This document shows, piece after piece, positions 1 to 8,661 of a stretch of DNA of 64,000 nt. The first letter of the stretch is position 1. Every line of letters starts with the position of its first letter. The DNA is taken from positions 248,001-312,000 of the forward strand of contig CAVUNL010000026.1 in the NCBI GenBank assembly GCA_963742795.1, written 5' to 3'. Under the pieces are notes generated by a model. It was not told the DNA's origin, did no database searches, and was given only the letters and a program-made list of their open reading frames with translations. The position numbers and the translations under genes were made by a program. This DNA comes from Palsa-504 sp963742795 (GTDB lineage: Bacteria; Actinomycetota; Actinomycetes; Streptosporangiales; Streptosporangiaceae).

Positions 1-1025
1 TCGAGGCGGGCTGGGTGGATGAGGCCGTGGCCTGCCTGCGGCAGAGCGAGTTGTACCCGGCACTGTGGCATGACGTGACTCCCAATCCCAAGGATCACGA
101 GATCGAAGCCGCCTTCTCCAGGTACGCCGAGAGCGGCAGCGATGTGATCATCGGACTGGGCGGCGGCTCGTGCATCGACGCGGCGAAGGGCGTGGCGATC
201 CTGTCCGGCAACGGCGGCCGGATCCTCGCCTACGAGGGCGTGGACAAGGTCGTGGGCCCGATCCCGCCCACCGTGATGGTGCCGTCCACCTCGGGCACGG
301 GCGCGGATGTGTCGCAGTTCGCCATCGTGACCGACACGGCGGCCCGCAACAAGATCACCATCATCAGCCGGACACTGGTGCCGGAGATCTCCGTGATCGA
401 CCCGCGCCTGCTCACTACCATGCCGGACTGGCTCAACGCCTCCACCGGGCTGGATGCACTGACGCACGGGATCGAGGCGTTCGTGTCCCGTGCGCACAAC
501 CCGCTCACTGACCGGCATGCGCTGTATTCCGTCGCGCTGATCACCCGCCACCTGCTGCGCAGCCAGCTCAGGCCGAGCGAGGCTGCCTCGCGTGTGGCCA
601 TGGCGCAGGGGGCGCTGGAAGCCGGGATGGCGTTCACCAATGCCATCCTGGGGGCCACGCACGCGATGAGCCATCAGGTCGGCGGTCAGTTGGATGCCCC
701 GCACGGCGTGGTGAACGCCATTCTGCTACCCCACGTCATCATGTTCAACGCCGAGGTCTCGCCGGGGCGGTTCGTGCCGCTGGCCGCAGCAGGCGGCATC
801 CGCACCGAGGGCGTGCCGGCCGCCGAGGTGGCCGTGCTGCTCGCCGAGGCAGTGCGCAAGCTGGCCGATGAAGTGGGCGTGCCCAAGGGACTGGCCGAGC
901 TCGGCGTCACCGACGACCTCGTGCCCCAGCTGGCCAGGCTTACGCTTAAGGACGCCTGCCTGGCCACCAATCCCAGGCCGGCGGACGCGCGGGACATCGA
1001 GGCGTTGTTCCGGGCGGCGTTGTGA
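1..1025 (+). CDS. Iron-containing alcohol dehydrogenase, 5' end cut by window edge
   Basis: Iron-dependent (class III) alcohol dehydrogenase, probably oxidising a short-chain alcohol or diol with a nicotinamide cofactor. The frame is open to the left edge, so the true start is outside the window; a GTG at 15 is internal. Visible are the cofactor motif GLGGGSCIDAAKG, the PSTSGTGAD segment, and the metal-ligand region DALTHGIEAFVS followed by a His-containing stretch APHGVVNAILLPHV. The stop overlaps the GTG start of the sensor kinase by 4 bases, so the two are co-transcribed. In Mycobacterium smegmatis a related enzyme (1,3-propanediol dehydrogenase type) sits beside mnoS/mnoR and mno, and the order here is similar. 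Substrate is inferred from that context only. Confidence 0.85.
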   Translation, partial: EAGWVDEAVACLRQSELYPALWHDVTPNPKDHEIEAAFSRYAESGSDVIIGLGGGSCIDAAKGVAILSGNGGRILAYEGVDKVVGPIPPTVMVPSTSGTGADVSQFAIVTDTAARNKITIISRTLVPEISVIDPRLLTTMPDWLNASTGLDALTHGIEAFVSRAHNPLTDRHALYSVALITRHLLRSQLRPSEAASRVAMAQGALEAGMAFTNAILGATHAMSHQVGGQLDAPHGVVNAILLPHVIMFNAEVSPGRFVPLAAAGGIRTEGVPAAEVAVLLAEAVRKLADEVGVPKGLAELGVTDDLVPQLARLTLKDACLATNPRPADARDIEALFRAAL

Positions 1026-2446
1026 CGCGGCCGCCGATGACCGGATCAGGACGCGATGATCGTCCGGACGGCGACCTGGAGATCCTGACCGGCTTGCGCT
1101 CCGGCAAGCGCTCGTATTATCCCGAATACGTCCGCTCCGCCGAGCGCCTCGAGCAGGCCGTGGAGGCGCTGGACGGCATCTCGCGTGCCTTGGTACGCAC
1201 CGCGCGCGGTCCCCGCACGCTGGTCGAGTGGGTGGTGCGCACGGCGACGGCGCACCTGCAGGCCGACTGGCTGCTGTTCGCCGTGGCCGACGGGGTACTG
1301 CCTGCCGCGCGCCCTAGGTTCATGGCGGTGGCTGACGGCGAGCTGATCGACGACGAGAGCAGCCTGCCTGCCGACGTACGAGAGCACCTGGCCGTGCTGC
1401 GCGGCCGCCCGTGGGAGGTCGAGTCGCCGGACAGCGGCCAGGGCTGGGTTCGCGTATCGATGACCCTAGATGACGAACCGGTCGGCGGGATCGCGGCGCG
1501 GCCGGGCGCCGGGCTGGAGATGGCGGCCACCGATCGCGCCATCTTGAGAGTGCTGGCCAATCAGGCCGCCGTGGCGCTGCACAACTCATTCTTGTTCCAC
1601 GCGACTACCCAGTTGCGGGGCCGCAGCGACCAGCTCTACGAGGCGACGACGAGGCACGCCCGGGACCTGGCCGCCCGCAGCGCCGAACTGGCCGAGACGC
1701 AGCGGCAGCTCGTAGCGGCCATGCAGCGACAGGCGCTGGACGACGAGCGGCACCGTATCGCGCGGGAGCTGCACGACAGCGTGACTCAGTCCGTGCTGTC
1801 CATCGGCATGACCATCGAGGTCTGCCGGGCTGAGCTGGAAAGCCTGGGAGGGCGGGCCGGACAGATTGCCGGGCGGCTGTCGCCGGCCAAGGACCTCACC
1901 CGGCACGCGGCCGAGCAACTGCGTGCCGCGATCTACTCGCTGCACCATATCGCCGACGAGGCACCGGGTCCGCTGCCGGTGATGATGCGGCGCCTATCCA
2001 CGGTGCACCAGCCTGCAGGCCTCTCCGTGAAAGTAGTGCTGGAAGGACGCCCGGTCCCGCTGCCTGCCGAAGGCGAGCAGTTGATGCTGCGGTGGACCGG
2101 GGAGGCGTTGTTCAACGCCGTGGCGCACGGCAAGGCCACGCGCGCCCTGATTCGGCTGCGTTACCTGGCCGATGCGGTGATCATCAGTGTGTCCGACAAC
2201 GGGACCGGCGATCCGGCACAGCTGCGCCGCGCGCTACGGGTGGCCAGCGGGGGAGACCTGTCCGGGCTGCACCGTGGACTGGCGAACATGCGGGACATGA
2301 CGGATAACCTGGGCGGAATGCTGTCCATTCGTCGCTCTCGGGCAGGTGGCGTGCTTGTGCGGCTGGGCATTCCCCTGCCCCTACCCGCGCGCATGGTGTC
2401 CGGCAGCAGGCGGCCGTCCGACGCCCCTCCGGGAATCATCAGCTAG
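1022..2446 (+). CDS. mnoS: GAF-domain sensor histidine kinase (MnoS-like)
   Basis: Soluble two-component sensor of 474 aa with no membrane segment. An N-terminal GAF-like region (about residues 50-190) is followed by a coiled linker and a HisKA_3 dimerisation box, ERHRIARELHDSVTQSVLS, with the phospho-accepting His at residue 251. A NarL-type ATPase domain follows (EALFNAVAHG, VSDNGTGDP, GLHRGLANM). The GTG start overlaps the upstream dehydrogenase stop by 4 bases. The partner regulator follows after a 110-base gap. Known biology: MnoSR of M. smegmatis activates the methanol/1,3-propanediol dehydrogenase genes. Assignment to that pair is by gene order and domain type, not by alignment. Confidence 0.8.
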   Translation: MTRPPMTGSGRDDRPDGDLEILTGLRSGKRSYYPEYVRSAERLEQAVEALDGISRALVRTARGPRTLVEWVVRTATAHLQADWLLFAVADGVLPAARPRFMAVADGELIDDESSLPADVREHLAVLRGRPWEVESPDSGQGWVRVSMTLDDEPVGGIAARPGAGLEMAATDRAILRVLANQAAVALHNSFLFHATTQLRGRSDQLYEATTRHARDLAARSAELAETQRQLVAAMQRQALDDERHRIARELHDSVTQSVLSIGMTIEVCRAELESLGGRAGQIAGRLSPAKDLTRHAAEQLRAAIYSLHHIADEAPGPLPVMMRRLSTVHQPAGLSVKVVLEGRPVPLPAEGEQLMLRWTGEALFNAVAHGKATRALIRLRYLADAVIISVSDNGTGDPAQLRRALRVASGGDLSGLHRGLANMRDMTDNLGGMLSIRRSRAGGVLVRLGIPLPLPARMVSGSRRPSDAPPGIIS

Positions 2447-2556
2447 GGACTAAAGGCCTGCCGGGAGGTGGCCGAGGTCCATGGTCAGCTGATGACGTTC
2501 GCAGTAATGCTGATCGCTTGAGGGCAATGCAGTAGCCGCGATCCCGGAGGAATGTC

Positions 2557-3324
2557 ATGACCATCGCATCGGGATCACTGGCTTCCGGCTACCGCCTATT
2601 CGCTTCGACGGCAGGCCGGCCAAGGGAGGCGGTGGTGACGCCCGGGATACGGCCCGGTGGGCCGCAGCCGGACGCCGGGGCTCCAGTCACGATCGTGCTC
2701 GTTGACGATCACGCGATTGTCCGGCAGGGCCTGCGCTCGCTGCTGGAGCGCGAACGCGATCTGCAGGTGGTCGGTGACTGTGGCTCGCCCGGAGAGGCAC
2801 TGGTCGTCGTGGAGCGGGCTCGCCCGACCATCGTGCTGCTGGACATGATGCTTTCCCCCGCATCGGACCACGACGGGCTGAGCCTGTGCGCTGAGCTGAC
2901 CAAGCGGTATTCGGGGCTGCGGGTCCTCGTGCTCTCCACCTTTGCGGACGACGTGCTGGTAGTGAGCGCCATTCAGCACGGGGCATGCGGCTATGTGGTC
3001 AAGGACGTCGACACCGTGGAACTCGTGGGCGCGATCCGCCTGGCCGCCAGGAACGGGAGCGCGTTCGACCCCCGCGCGGCGGCCGCCATGATGCGGTCGA
3101 TCCACGCCCCTCAGCCACGAACAGCGCTCACCGACCGCGAGCTGAGCGTGCTGCGGCTGGTCGCACGCGGCCTGAGCAACCGGGGCATCAGCGCGCGCCT
3201 GTACCTGTCGGAGACCACGGTGAAATTTCACATCCGCAATATCATGCGCAAGCTCGACGCGACCAGTCGCGCCGAGGCGGTCTACAACGCCACCAAGACC
3301 GGCGTGGACCTGACGTCTACCTGA
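2557..3324 (+). CDS. mnoR: NarL/LuxR-family response regulator (MnoR-like)
   Basis: Response regulator of 255 aa. A receiver domain starts at about residue 47 (VTIVLVDDHAIVRQGLRSLL), with the phospho-accepting Asp at residue 96 (VLLDMM). A C-terminal LuxR helix-turn-helix (LTDRELSVLRLVARGLSNR, SETTVKFHIRNIMRKL) binds DNA. The ATG at 2557 is preceded by GGAGG at 2546-2550, which supports this start although it gives an uncommon 46-residue N-terminal extension. It is probably phosphorylated by the kinase just upstream and likely controls the alcohol dehydrogenase genes. Its stop lies 17 bases from the stop of the facing methyltransferase gene. Confidence 0.85.
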   Translation: MTIASGSLASGYRLFASTAGRPREAVVTPGIRPGGPQPDAGAPVTIVLVDDHAIVRQGLRSLLERERDLQVVGDCGSPGEALVVVERARPTIVLLDMMLSPASDHDGLSLCAELTKRYSGLRVLVLSTFADDVLVVSAIQHGACGYVVKDVDTVELVGAIRLAARNGSAFDPRAAAAMMRSIHAPQPRTALTDRELSVLRLVARGLSNRGISARLYLSETTVKFHIRNIMRKLDATSRAEAVYNATKTGVDLTST

Positions 3325-3341
3325 GCGCACATGCCGCTGCC

Positions 3342-4277
3342 TCAGCCGGCGGTGAGCACCAGCCAGCCTCCGTGATGCTCGTGCACCGAATAGCGATGGC
3401 CGGCGCGCTCGCCCAGCTCACCGAGCTGGCGCAGGTCATGGACGCGGACATGGCCGTAGGCGGCGGTGGGTTCGTCCTCGAACGGCACGCCGACCACGAC
3501 CAGATGGCGAGCGACACGCAGGGCCTCGCGGATTACGGCGAGGCCATGATCGGGGCTCACGTGCTCCAGCAGGTGGATGACGCTGACCGTCTCGGCCCAG
3601 CCGTCTGGCACCGGGATCCGCGCGGCATCGCACACCAGGGTGCTCACTTGCAGTCCGCGCGCGGCGGCCACGGCCGTCAGCAGGCGCATGGCGCCGCCGG
3701 ACAGGTCGGAGGCGGTTACCGTAGTCGCCGGCCGCTCGGCCAGCAGCAGCGGGAGGAAGCCGAAGCAGGAGCCGATGTCGAGCACCTGGCCCGCCGGGAT
3801 GAGCTGCAGTGCGTGCGCGTACACGGGGGCCAGCTCGCTGATCGTCGTGTGCTCGTGGTCGTTCGGCGCGGCCGGCGTCTGCCAGTACTGGCGGACTCGG
3901 GCTAGGGTATTGCCGTAGAACGTTCCCCAGGCCAGCAGCGGGTCATCAACGCAGGACCGCACGACGCCAGTGAACACCCGCTCGAAGGTCTCCACCCCGG
4001 ACAGCCAGCCCGGCGCGAACAGCTCTTTGGCCAGCATCCCGGCCAGGTCGTTGTCGAGCTGGTCGGGGTACAGCCAGTGGGTCACTTCGATCCGGCCGCC
4101 GCGCTCGGTCAGGCAGAAGTGGTCGGTGCGAACCACGGGATCGGGGTCCGCGCCGCGGCCGCACGGCGGCTCGGCGTGCAGGACGCTGACGAGGTAATCG
4201 TCATAGCGGCCGTGCTGGCCCGGTCCCAGCGGGTCGATGGTCTGCGGAAGCGGGGGGATCAGGTTCTGCTCGCTCAC
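3342..4277 (-). CDS. mftM: SAM-dependent methyltransferase, probable mycofactocin oligosaccharide methyltransferase MftM
   Basis: Class I methyltransferase of 311 aa. The SAM-binding motif I is VLDIGSCFGFLPLLLAE, followed by ASDLSGGAM (motif II) and a post-motif SVIHLLEHV. The N-terminal part (TERGGRIEVTHWLYPDQ) is not a generic methyltransferase domain. The chosen GTG start at 4277 overlaps the VWA-gene stop (GTGA); a longer frame would run back inside that gene. In M. smegmatis the dedicated mycofactocin methyltransferase MftM is encoded between the mnoR and mnoS homologues and methylates the sugar chain of mycofactocin. The same neighbourhood here supports the name; specificity is inferred. 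Confidence 0.75.
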   Translation of the reverse strand: MSEQNLIPPLPQTIDPLGPGQHGRYDDYLVSVLHAEPPCGRGADPDPVVRTDHFCLTERGGRIEVTHWLYPDQLDNDLAGMLAKELFAPGWLSGVETFERVFTGVVRSCVDDPLLAWGTFYGNTLARVRQYWQTPAAPNDHEHTTISELAPVYAHALQLIPAGQVLDIGSCFGFLPLLLAERPATTVTASDLSGGAMRLLTAVAAARGLQVSTLVCDAARIPVPDGWAETVSVIHLLEHVSPDHGLAVIREALRVARHLVVVGVPFEDEPTAAYGHVRVHDLRQLGELGERAGHRYSVHEHHGGWLVLTAG

Positions 4278-5797
4278 CGTCCGGTCGCCTCCGCCGATAT
4301 CTGCTGGGCCGCGCGCTGCAGCCCGGCCAGATCGGAGACCACCTGAACCCGGTCGCAGAACTCCGCGTAGCGTGGCAGGTCGCACGTCCCGAGCCCCCAG
4401 GAGTACCGGGATTCCGGGGTCAGCCAGATGGTCTCGCGAACCCTCCGGGCGATTTCCTGGAAGGCGTCCAGCCGGGCGTCGTTGCCGTTGCCCCGCCCGT
4501 CGCCGAGGACGATCAGCGTCGTGCGGCGGTCGAGCGCCGCTGAGTGCTCCGACAGCAACTGGGTGAACGTCGCGCCGTAGTCGGAGCTGGCGTCGACGTC
4601 AAGCAGGCCGCCGGCGGGCAGCCCGTCGAACACCAGGCCGAGCGCCCGTTCCAGCGGGTGCTCGGCGAACAGCCCGGTGATCTCGACCGGCGCGTCGACG
4701 AAAGCGAACGAGCGGGTCTGCGTGAACAGCGACTGCATGCCGTAGACCAGGTGCAGCGTGAACCGCGCGGTCGCGCGCACCGACAGGGAAACATCGGTCA
4801 GCAGCAGCAGCCGGGGCTTGTCAGCGATACGGCTGGTGGTGACCGGCTGGAACGGGATGCCTTCATAACGCATGTTCTTGCGCATGGTCCGGCCAGGGTT
4901 GACGCGGCCGCGCGGTGTGTTGCGCTGCCTGCTGGTCCGGGCACCCCGGAGCTGGTGGGCCAGTCGGCGCAGCGCCTCCTCCAGCTCGGCCCGCTCCTGC
5001 TCGTCGACCGTCTCGGTCCGCCCGCCTTTGGCGACTCTGGCCTCCACCACAGCGTCGCCGATCTTGTCCAGATAACGTCGCAGCAGCTCGGGCAGGTCCG
5101 CGATGATGCCTGTCAGCTGCCGCCGCAGCATCGCTAGGGCCTGCTCGTCCAGATCCGCGTCGGCTTTCTCCAGCCAGCCGAGAAGCACCTCCTGCTGTGC
5201 CACCGTCAATGCGGTATCGACCCGGTGTCCGGTTGCCGGAGCGAGCTGGCCCGGCAGGCCGGGGTTGTGCAGCCGGTCGGTTTCCAGCTGCACCGACGCT
5301 CCCGCGTCCCTCGCGCTGTCCACGCCCTCCTTGGACAGCACGATCTCGTCCGTCACCGACGCCAGGTCGATCTTGTTCGCTTCCTGGTGCAGGTTGTATT
5401 GCTGGGCGAGATCCTCCGGGCGGAAGTAATCCCTTATGTCCGCCGGCTTGCCATGGCTATGCCCCTGCTGAGGGAGCTCCGATGGCTCTTCGGAAACGGT
5501 GAACGACTCCAGCTCGCCCGTGTCGGCCAGGTCGTCGTGAGCATGGCTATGACCGTGCTCACCCGCCGGATCAGCTATCGGGCGGAGCGAGAAGAACGCG
5601 GTGAACAGCTCATCGAACAGCTCGTCGTCGCGCCGGTCCTTAATCAGCGTCACGCGCAGCGCCGCGCGCAGCGTCTGCCGGTCAGCGAGCACGCCGGGCT
5701 GCGCGGCGGCCAGCATGGCGTCGGCAGCCTCGGCGACCGACACGCGCACGCCGAACAGCCTCAGCAAGCGGACGAACCGGTGCAGGCTGCCTTCCAC
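4274..5797 (-). CDS. VWA-domain protein, CoxE/MoxR-associated
   Basis: Protein of 507 aa whose C-terminal half is a CoxE-like von Willebrand A domain. The MIDAS motif DVSLSVR (D-x-S-x-S) occurs at about residue 337, and a later DASSDYGATF segment fits the second MIDAS loop. The middle is charged and contains His-rich stretches (EHGHSHAHDD and QQGHSHGKP). The GTG start at 5797 has a GGGGAG ribosome site. It lies 12 bases after the MoxR-type ATPase gene and overlaps mftM by 4 bases. MoxR/VWA pairs act as chaperone-like machines that mature metalloenzymes or insert cofactors, as in carbon monoxide dehydrogenase. The adjacent mno is the plausible client; that is inference. Confidence 0.85.
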   Translation of the reverse strand: MEGSLHRFVRLLRLFGVRVSVAEAADAMLAAAQPGVLADRQTLRAALRVTLIKDRRDDELFDELFTAFFSLRPIADPAGEHGHSHAHDDLADTGELESFTVSEEPSELPQQGHSHGKPADIRDYFRPEDLAQQYNLHQEANKIDLASVTDEIVLSKEGVDSARDAGASVQLETDRLHNPGLPGQLAPATGHRVDTALTVAQQEVLLGWLEKADADLDEQALAMLRRQLTGIIADLPELLRRYLDKIGDAVVEARVAKGGRTETVDEQERAELEEALRRLAHQLRGARTSRQRNTPRGRVNPGRTMRKNMRYEGIPFQPVTTSRIADKPRLLLLTDVSLSVRATARFTLHLVYGMQSLFTQTRSFAFVDAPVEITGLFAEHPLERALGLVFDGLPAGGLLDVDASSDYGATFTQLLSEHSAALDRRTTLIVLGDGRGNGNDARLDAFQEIARRVRETIWLTPESRYSWGLGTCDLPRYAEFCDRVQVVSDLAGLQRAAQQISAEATGR

Positions 5798-5809
5798 CCC
5801 CAGCTCCCC

Positions 5810-7081
5810 TCAGCTAGGCCGTCGGCGCGTGAGCGCTGCGAACGACCGGCTGCCCTGGCTCTGTCCGAGCGCGGTTCGGCTGGTCGGACCGGGGCCCGGA
5901 GCGCCGTAATACCCCTCATCGTGCCGGCCCGGCCGGTCCATGCCCGCTCGGACGTCCCTGCCGTCGGCCTGGCCGTCCAAGCGGTTTGCGTCAGCACGGC
6001 TTTGGCCCTCGCCGTGCCCGTTGCCGTCGGCGTGCCTGTGATCGGGCCCCCGATCCCTGCCATGACCATGCTCGTGCCCGTGACCTTCGCTATCTCTGTG
6101 CGGATCGCGATGCCCGTGGGCATGGCCGGCGTCGGGCAGTTCGCGGTTGGGGTCGACCAAGCGGGGCATCGCCTCCACGGCACGCTGCATGTCCCGCTCA
6201 TACTTCAGCACGATGTTGGCTGTATCGGCCAGCACGCCAGCGTCGAGCTCGTCGACGCCGAGTACGGTCAGCGTGCGCGCCCAGTCGATCGTCTCGGAGA
6301 TGCTGGGGCTCTTGCGCAGGGGCAGTTGCCGCAGCCCGCGCACCACCTGCACTAGCTGCCGGGCGGCAGCCTCTGGCAGCCCGGTCTGCTTGGAGCGCAC
6401 GATCTCAAGCTCCCGCTCCGCGTCCGGGTAGTCGAGAAACAGGTGCAGGCAGCGGCGCTTCAGCGCGGCTGACAGGTCCCGCGTGTTGTTCGAGGTGAGC
6501 ACCACATACGGGGGGACCTTCGCCGTGTAGGTGCCGATCTCCGGCACGGATACCTGATACTCGCCGAGGCATTCCAGGAACACCGCCTCCAGGGCCTCGT
6601 CGGCCCGGTCCACCTCGTCGATCAGCAGCACGGCCGGCTGCTCGCCGCGGATCGCGTCCAGTAGCGGGCGGGCGACCAGGAAGTGGTCGGAGAAGAACAC
6701 GCCGTCATGGGCCTCGATCCGCGCGACCGCCGCCGGGATATCCGGAGCATCGGCGATGATGTCGTTGATCTTCTCGCGCAGCATCTGGGTGTACAGCAAC
6801 TGCTTGCCGTAATCCCACTCATACAACGCCCGGGTCTCGTCCTGTCCTTCGTAACACTGCAGGCGGAGCAGCCGGCGGCCGGTCACCGCGGCCAGTGTCT
6901 TGGCGAGCTCGGTCTTGCCGACGCCGGCCGGCCCCTCCAGCAAGACCGGCTTGTTCAGCCGGGTCACCAGGTAGATGGTGGTGGCCAGCCGCCGGTCGGT
7001 GATGTATCCGGCCGCGGCGAACCGGCTGACGACGTCGTCGATCGACAGAAAGGGACTGAGGTCGTCTGCCGACGTGGGCAC
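5810..7081 (-). CDS. MoxR-family AAA+ ATPase with His-rich C-terminal tail
   Basis: AAA+ ATPase of 423 aa. Walker A is GPAGVGKTELAKTL (about residue 50), Walker B is AVLLIDEVDRADEAL, and sensor 1 is VVLTSNNTRDLSAALKRR. The core ends near residue 310. It is followed by an unusual tail of about 110 residues, with 11 histidines in about 45 residues (stretches such as GHGHEHGHGRDRG), which could bind divalent metals. The GTG start at 7081 is preceded by GGAGG 5 bases upstream. It lies between mno and the VWA gene on the same strand, so the three form one unit. Likely role: ATP-driven maturation of the neighbouring metal-dependent dehydrogenase, by analogy with MoxR/CoxD. Confidence 0.85.
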   Translation of the reverse strand: MPTSADDLSPFLSIDDVVSRFAAAGYITDRRLATTIYLVTRLNKPVLLEGPAGVGKTELAKTLAAVTGRRLLRLQCYEGQDETRALYEWDYGKQLLYTQMLREKINDIIADAPDIPAAVARIEAHDGVFFSDHFLVARPLLDAIRGEQPAVLLIDEVDRADEALEAVFLECLGEYQVSVPEIGTYTAKVPPYVVLTSNNTRDLSAALKRRCLHLFLDYPDAERELEIVRSKQTGLPEAAARQLVQVVRGLRQLPLRKSPSISETIDWARTLTVLGVDELDAGVLADTANIVLKYERDMQRAVEAMPRLVDPNRELPDAGHAHGHRDPHRDSEGHGHEHGHGRDRGPDHRHADGNGHGEGQSRADANRLDGQADGRDVRAGMDRPGRHDEGYYGAPGPGPTSRTALGQSQGSRSFAALTRRRPS

Positions 7082-7129
7082 GTGTCCTCCGGTTCGTCCG
7101 GGCGCGGGGTATCGGACCGCTGCGGGCGG

Positions 7130-8422
7130 TCAGCTGAGCAGGTCGTTGAGGTCACCGTTGAGGCAGTGATCGACCACCGGGCGGACCGTCTCGAACGTGC
7201 ACTCCTTGGCGTTGCCGGGCGTACAGGCGTCGCCGAGCACGTGATTGGTGATCCGGTCGACGTCGGCCGCGTCACCGGTGATCGTCTTGGCGTTCTCGTA
7301 GTACTTTGTCGGTCCCTGGCCGAGTCGATTCTTGGAATAGCTGTCCTGGGTCACGTCGGTGAATTTCTCCGGGATGCCCACGTCCCGCAGCAGCCGGATG
7401 GCTGCGTCCAGTGCTGCCTCGGCGGCCTGTACGGCGGTCAGGCCGTGTGTGTCCACGCCCATCTGATCGGCGATGTCGGCGAAACGCTGGTAGGCCACCG
7501 GCATGTTGAACGCCCACACCCGCGGCAGCGCGATCGCGTTGTTCAGACCATGGTGGGTGTCGTAGAAGGCGCTGACCGCGTGCGAGATGGAGTGGATGAT
7601 CCCGAGCCCGCCGGAGTTGAACGCCTGCGCGGCGATGTACTGGGCGTACATCATGCCCTCGCGGCCGGGCAGGTCCTGGCCGTTCCATACCGCGGCGCGG
7701 AGGCTCTCCGAGGTCAGCTTGATGGCGTACAGCGCGTTGCCTAGCGACGGCGGGAAGTTCAGCCGGGACACGTACGGCTCGGAGGCGTGCGCGAGCACGT
7801 CGAAGCCGCATTGGGCGGTGTAGTCAAGCGGGCAGTCGTAGTACAGCACGGGGTCGTCGATGGCCAGGCTGGTCACGCAGGCGTCATCGAACGCCACGTA
7901 CTTGTGCGGCTGATCCGGGTCAGTGGTGGTGTCGGTGATGACATAGGCCCAGGAGGTCTCCGAACCGGTGCCGGCCGTCGTGGAGACGGCGATATGCGGC
8001 GGATTCTTCGGGTTCTCTGACTTGTTGAAGCCCTCGAACTCGTTGACGCTGCGGCCGTCGTGCGCCACCGAGATCCGGGCTCCCTTGCAGGCATCGTGCG
8101 CCGAGCCGCCGCCGATCGAGACGAACGAGTCGCACTTGGTCTCCTGGTACAGCGCTACGGCGTCCATCACGTTGTAGTCCTTGGGATTGGACTCGACCTT
8201 GTCGAAGAGCACCGTCTCGAGGCCGTGGTATTTCAGCGACTCGACGATCTTGTGGACGGTGTCGCTGCCCCGCAGGCCGGTGGTCATCACCAGGATCTTC
8301 CTGAAACCCAGCTTCTTCGCTTCCGGCCCGATCATCTCGTGCGCACCCGGGCCCAGCATCGCCCTGGGGAACGGGTGGAACTCCTTGATCGGGAATGGCT
8401 TGAGCAGTTCGTCAACCTGCAT
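7130..8422 (-). CDS. mno: NDMA-dependent methanol dehydrogenase (methanol:NDMA oxidoreductase)
   Basis: Nicotinoprotein alcohol dehydrogenase of 430 aa, the usual length for this family. It oxidises methanol and other primary alcohols with a tightly bound NAD(P)H that is recycled by an external acceptor, in vivo believed to be mycofactocin. Visible are the cofactor motif SIGGGSAHDACKGA, VSTTAGTGSETSWAYVIT, and the metal-ligand regions CGFDVLAHASEPYVSR and HSISHAVSAFYDTHHGLNNAIALP. The ATG at 8422 has GGAGAGGAG upstream. It is divergent from mftA across a 491-base spacer and heads the unit containing moxR, VWA and mftM. Proximity to mftABC is strong context for mycofactocin dependence. Confidence 0.93.
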   Translation of the reverse strand: MQVDELLKPFPIKEFHPFPRAMLGPGAHEMIGPEAKKLGFRKILVMTTGLRGSDTVHKIVESLKYHGLETVLFDKVESNPKDYNVMDAVALYQETKCDSFVSIGGGSAHDACKGARISVAHDGRSVNEFEGFNKSENPKNPPHIAVSTTAGTGSETSWAYVITDTTTDPDQPHKYVAFDDACVTSLAIDDPVLYYDCPLDYTAQCGFDVLAHASEPYVSRLNFPPSLGNALYAIKLTSESLRAAVWNGQDLPGREGMMYAQYIAAQAFNSGGLGIIHSISHAVSAFYDTHHGLNNAIALPRVWAFNMPVAYQRFADIADQMGVDTHGLTAVQAAEAALDAAIRLLRDVGIPEKFTDVTQDSYSKNRLGQGPTKYYENAKTITGDAADVDRITNHVLGDACTPGNAKECTFETVRPVVDHCLNGDLNDLLS

Positions 8423-8661
8423 GGCGCACGGGCTCCTCTCCGTATGGCGTGCTCCCGCGCCGAATGTACGAGGACCGCTTCTGCCGGCCGGACGCTATCG
8501 CGGGAGCACCGTTGGGGTGAGGCTAAGCAGCGGCGCGGCGATACGGAACCCGCGCGCGCCGATTCCGCCCGACCGCGACCGCCTCGTGCCCTGACGTACA
8601 GCACCGCGCCTGCCCGAACGGAGGGGGCGGCAGCAGGTACCTGCCCAACTGGACGGGGCCG

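Noticed and set aside
8611..8626. Sequence CCGAACGGAGGGGG in the mno-mftA spacer as a fourth hairpin leader
   Set aside because: Shares only the CCGAACGGAG core; no pairing upstream arm and no start codon after it.
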